From assembly GCA_036307825.1 (NCBI GenBank), contig JAXJWW010000075.1, positions 1 to 33,477 of the forward strand: a DNA stretch of 33,477 bases. The letters are read 5' to 3'. The stretch comes from RGIG9060 sp036307825 (GTDB taxonomy: Bacteria; Spirochaetota; Spirochaetia; Treponematales; Treponemataceae). Made by a program: the position numbers and the translations under genes. The notes under the pieces were generated by a model. It was given only the letters and a program-made list of their open reading frames with translations. It made no database searches and was not told the DNA's origin. Position 1 is the first letter of the stretch, and every line of letters starts with the position of its first letter. Of the stretch, positions 32,009 to 33,477 are shown piece after piece.

Positions 32009-32668
32009 TTGAAAAACAATGAAATTATTCATCATAGAATTTCTTTTGAAGATTTACAAATCAAAACAAATGAAATTTTTAGATATTTAGGTTATCCTCT
32101 TTCAAAAATAAATGAACTTACAGAATCAAGTATTGAAATGCAAATGATTAAAGAAAGTATATTATTGATGAAAAAAAACATTCAGCCACAAGGTGTTTAT
32201 CAAAAGTTTAAGATTACATCAACAGAAAATGAAAAATCAGAAAATATAATTAAATTTGCAGATGTTAGCATTCAAAGTAAAGACCTTTCAAAAAATTTAT
32301 CCAATTGTGAAAGTGTAATTATTTTTGCAATCACAATCGGAAGTGGCGCTGATTTACTAATCAAAAAATATTCAAAAATAAATCCCGCACTTGCATCAAT
32401 TTTACAAGCAACTGGTTCAATGTTAGTTGAATCTTATGCAGATAAATTAAATGAACTTATAAATAATGAAGCAAAACAAATTGGCTATAAAACTCATCCA
32501 AGATTTAGCTCAGGCTACGGAGACTTAGCCTTGTCAACTCAAAACATATTTTTTAGATTACTTAATTGTACTCAAAAAATTGGACTTACTCTCATGGACA
32601 GTTTTATAATGGCTCCAGAAAAATCAATAACTGCTTTTATCGGTTTAGAAAAAGAAGAGGAAAACTAA
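32009..32668 (+). CDS. stand-alone methionine synthase activation (AdoMet-binding) domain protein
   Basis: Corresponds to the C-terminal reactivation domain of cobalamin-dependent MetH, which remethylates oxidised cobalamin with S-adenosylmethionine. The domain signature is HPRFSSGYGDLALSTQ followed by IGLTLMDSF and PEKSITAFIG. It also has ATGSMLVESYAD upstream. No ATG is available near the start. I prefer TTG at 32009 because TAGGAG lies about ten bases before it; an earlier TTG at 31985 in the same frame has no ribosome site. The gene ends one base before the metH start, so the two are an operon. A split MetH with a separate activation protein is known from other bacteria such as Thermotoga. 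The start is the weak point. Confidence 0.82.
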   Translation: MKNNEIIHHRISFEDLQIKTNEIFRYLGYPLSKINELTESSIEMQMIKESILLMKKNIQPQGVYQKFKITSTENEKSENIIKFADVSIQSKDLSKNLSNCESVIIFAITIGSGADLLIKKYSKINPALASILQATGSMLVESYADKLNELINNEAKQIGYKTHPRFSSGYGDLALSTQNIFFRLLNCTQKIGLTLMDSFIMAPEKSITAFIGLEKEEEN

Positions 32669-32669
32669 A

Positions 32670-33477
32670 ATGAAAAAAAATGAAATCTTAAACCTTATTA
32701 AAAATCAAACTTTATTTTTTGATGGAGGAACCGGAAGCGTTTTACAATCTTTAGGATTACAACCTGGTGAACTTCCTGAAATTTGGAACATCACAAATCC
32801 TGATAAAATTATTCAACTTCATTACGAATATTTTTTAGCAGGTGCAAATATAATCAAAACAAATACTTTTGGTGCAAACAAAAATAAATTTAAAGAAACA
32901 GAATTTTCTTTAGAAGAAATTGTATCAAGTGCATTAAACAATGCAAAAAAAGCAAAAGAAAAAATTGAAGCAGAATCATCAAATTCTGAATTTAAAAATT
33001 CTCCACATCTAATCGCTCTTGATATTGGACCTCTTGGAAAATTACTTGAACCACTTGGAGATTTATCTTTTAACGAAGCAGTAAATTTATTTTCTGAAAC
33101 AATTAAAATCGGTTTACAAAATGGAGCCGATTTAATTTTAATTGAAACAATGAATGATTGCTACGAAGCAAAAGCTGGAATTATTGCTTGTAAAGAAGTG
33201 ATTGAAAATTTAGGAAGTGAATTTGATGTGCCAATTTTTGTTACAACAGTTTATGATGAATCTGCAAGAAGTTTAACTGGAACAAACATCGAAACAATGA
33301 CAACAATTTTAGAAAGTCTTGGTGTTGACGCACTTGGAATGAATTGTAGTTTAGGTCCAATCCAAATGAAAGAATTTTTAAAAGATTTTACTGATAACAC
33401 AAAATTACCAATCATTGTCAATCCTAACGCAGGACTTCCAAGAAGTGAAAACGGAAAAACTGTTTACGATATTACCC
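32670..33477 (+). CDS. metH: methionine synthase, homocysteine S-methyltransferase domain, 3' end outside the window
   Basis: The N-terminal zinc-dependent domain of MetH that transfers the methyl group of methylcobalamin to homocysteine. It starts MKKNEILNLIKN and shows FFDGGTGSVLQ, GANIIKTNTFGAN, LDIGPLG, LIETMNDCYEA and GMNCSLGP. Cys226 in the last motif is the first zinc ligand; the later Cys pair lies beyond the window. The visible part is 269 residues. GAAGAGG lies before the ATG. The gene forms an operon with the activation-domain gene one base upstream. Whether the folate and cobalamin domains follow in the same protein cannot be seen. Confidence 0.92.
   Translation, partial: MKKNEILNLIKNQTLFFDGGTGSVLQSLGLQPGELPEIWNITNPDKIIQLHYEYFLAGANIIKTNTFGANKNKFKETEFSLEEIVSSALNNAKKAKEKIEAESSNSEFKNSPHLIALDIGPLGKLLEPLGDLSFNEAVNLFSETIKIGLQNGADLILIETMNDCYEAKAGIIACKEVIENLGSEFDVPIFVTTVYDESARSLTGTNIETMTTILESLGVDALGMNCSLGPIQMKEFLKDFTDNTKLPIIVNPNAGLPRSENGKTVYDIT

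Noticed and set aside
1..33477. CRISPR array, integrase, transposase, tRNA attachment site or prophage genes
   Set aside because: No regularly spaced repeats with unique spacers, no recombinase motifs and no tRNA-like cloverleaf were seen; the 32-base-period boxes at 10996-11072 are too few and too short to be CRISPR.

Overview
The window is AT-rich chromosomal DNA, probably from a spirochaete of the genus Treponema. This is inferred from the gene mix (chemotaxis receptor, OmpA-like outer membrane protein, HydG, a split MetH), the Shine-Dalgarno usage and the intergenic repeats. No rRNA, tRNA, CRISPR array, integrase or transposase was seen. Both ends cut genes: the 5' end of a cofactor-independent phosphoglycerate mutase is missing, and the 3' end of a MetH homocysteine methyltransferase domain runs off the window.

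Layout: (1) 1-1736, the gpmI 3' part and a structured intergenic module ending in a terminator. (2) 1777-17297, a defence island on the plus strand built on a type I restriction-modification locus. It runs hsdM, hsdS, a transglutaminase-like protein, an AAA ATPase plus subtilisin-like protease pair of the IetA/IetS type, a truncated TIR-like gene, an orphan hsdS 3' end, a protein with a CPCC zinc-ribbon-like start, a DUF4143 ATPase, hsdR, a YgjP-type metallopeptidase and a frameshifted nucleotidyltransferase. The second hsdS 3' end repeats the end of the intact hsdS, so about 4.5 kb of accessory genes lies between two copies of the same sequence. (3) 17309-23111, envelope and housekeeping genes: an SppA-like peptidase (minus), an OmpA-like protein (plus), an ABC ATPase-permease-GntR operon (minus) with a convincing operator over its promoter, and a secreted serine hydrolase (plus). 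(4) 23174-24902, a tandem duplication of a small multi-membrane-span protein gene, each copy with its own promoter containing a run of nine G. (5) 24932-33477, a methyl-accepting chemotaxis protein, a GH13 alpha-glucan hydrolase, a very short rubredoxin, HydG, a lipocalin lipoprotein, thioredoxin and the start of a split methionine synthase locus.

How the genes work together: HsdM, HsdS and HsdR would form the restriction enzyme. The IetAS-like pair and the other inserted genes look like independent defence modules exchanged at the hsdS end. The GntR regulator probably controls its own ABC operon. The duplicated membrane proteins are candidates for phase-variable expression, by analogy with poly-G promoters described in Treponema pallidum. 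Three genes (DUF4143 ATPase, OmpA-like, HydG) have a -10 box 6-7 bases before the start codon and no Shine-Dalgarno, which suggests leaderless mRNAs.

All functions come from reading motifs by eye; no database search was run.
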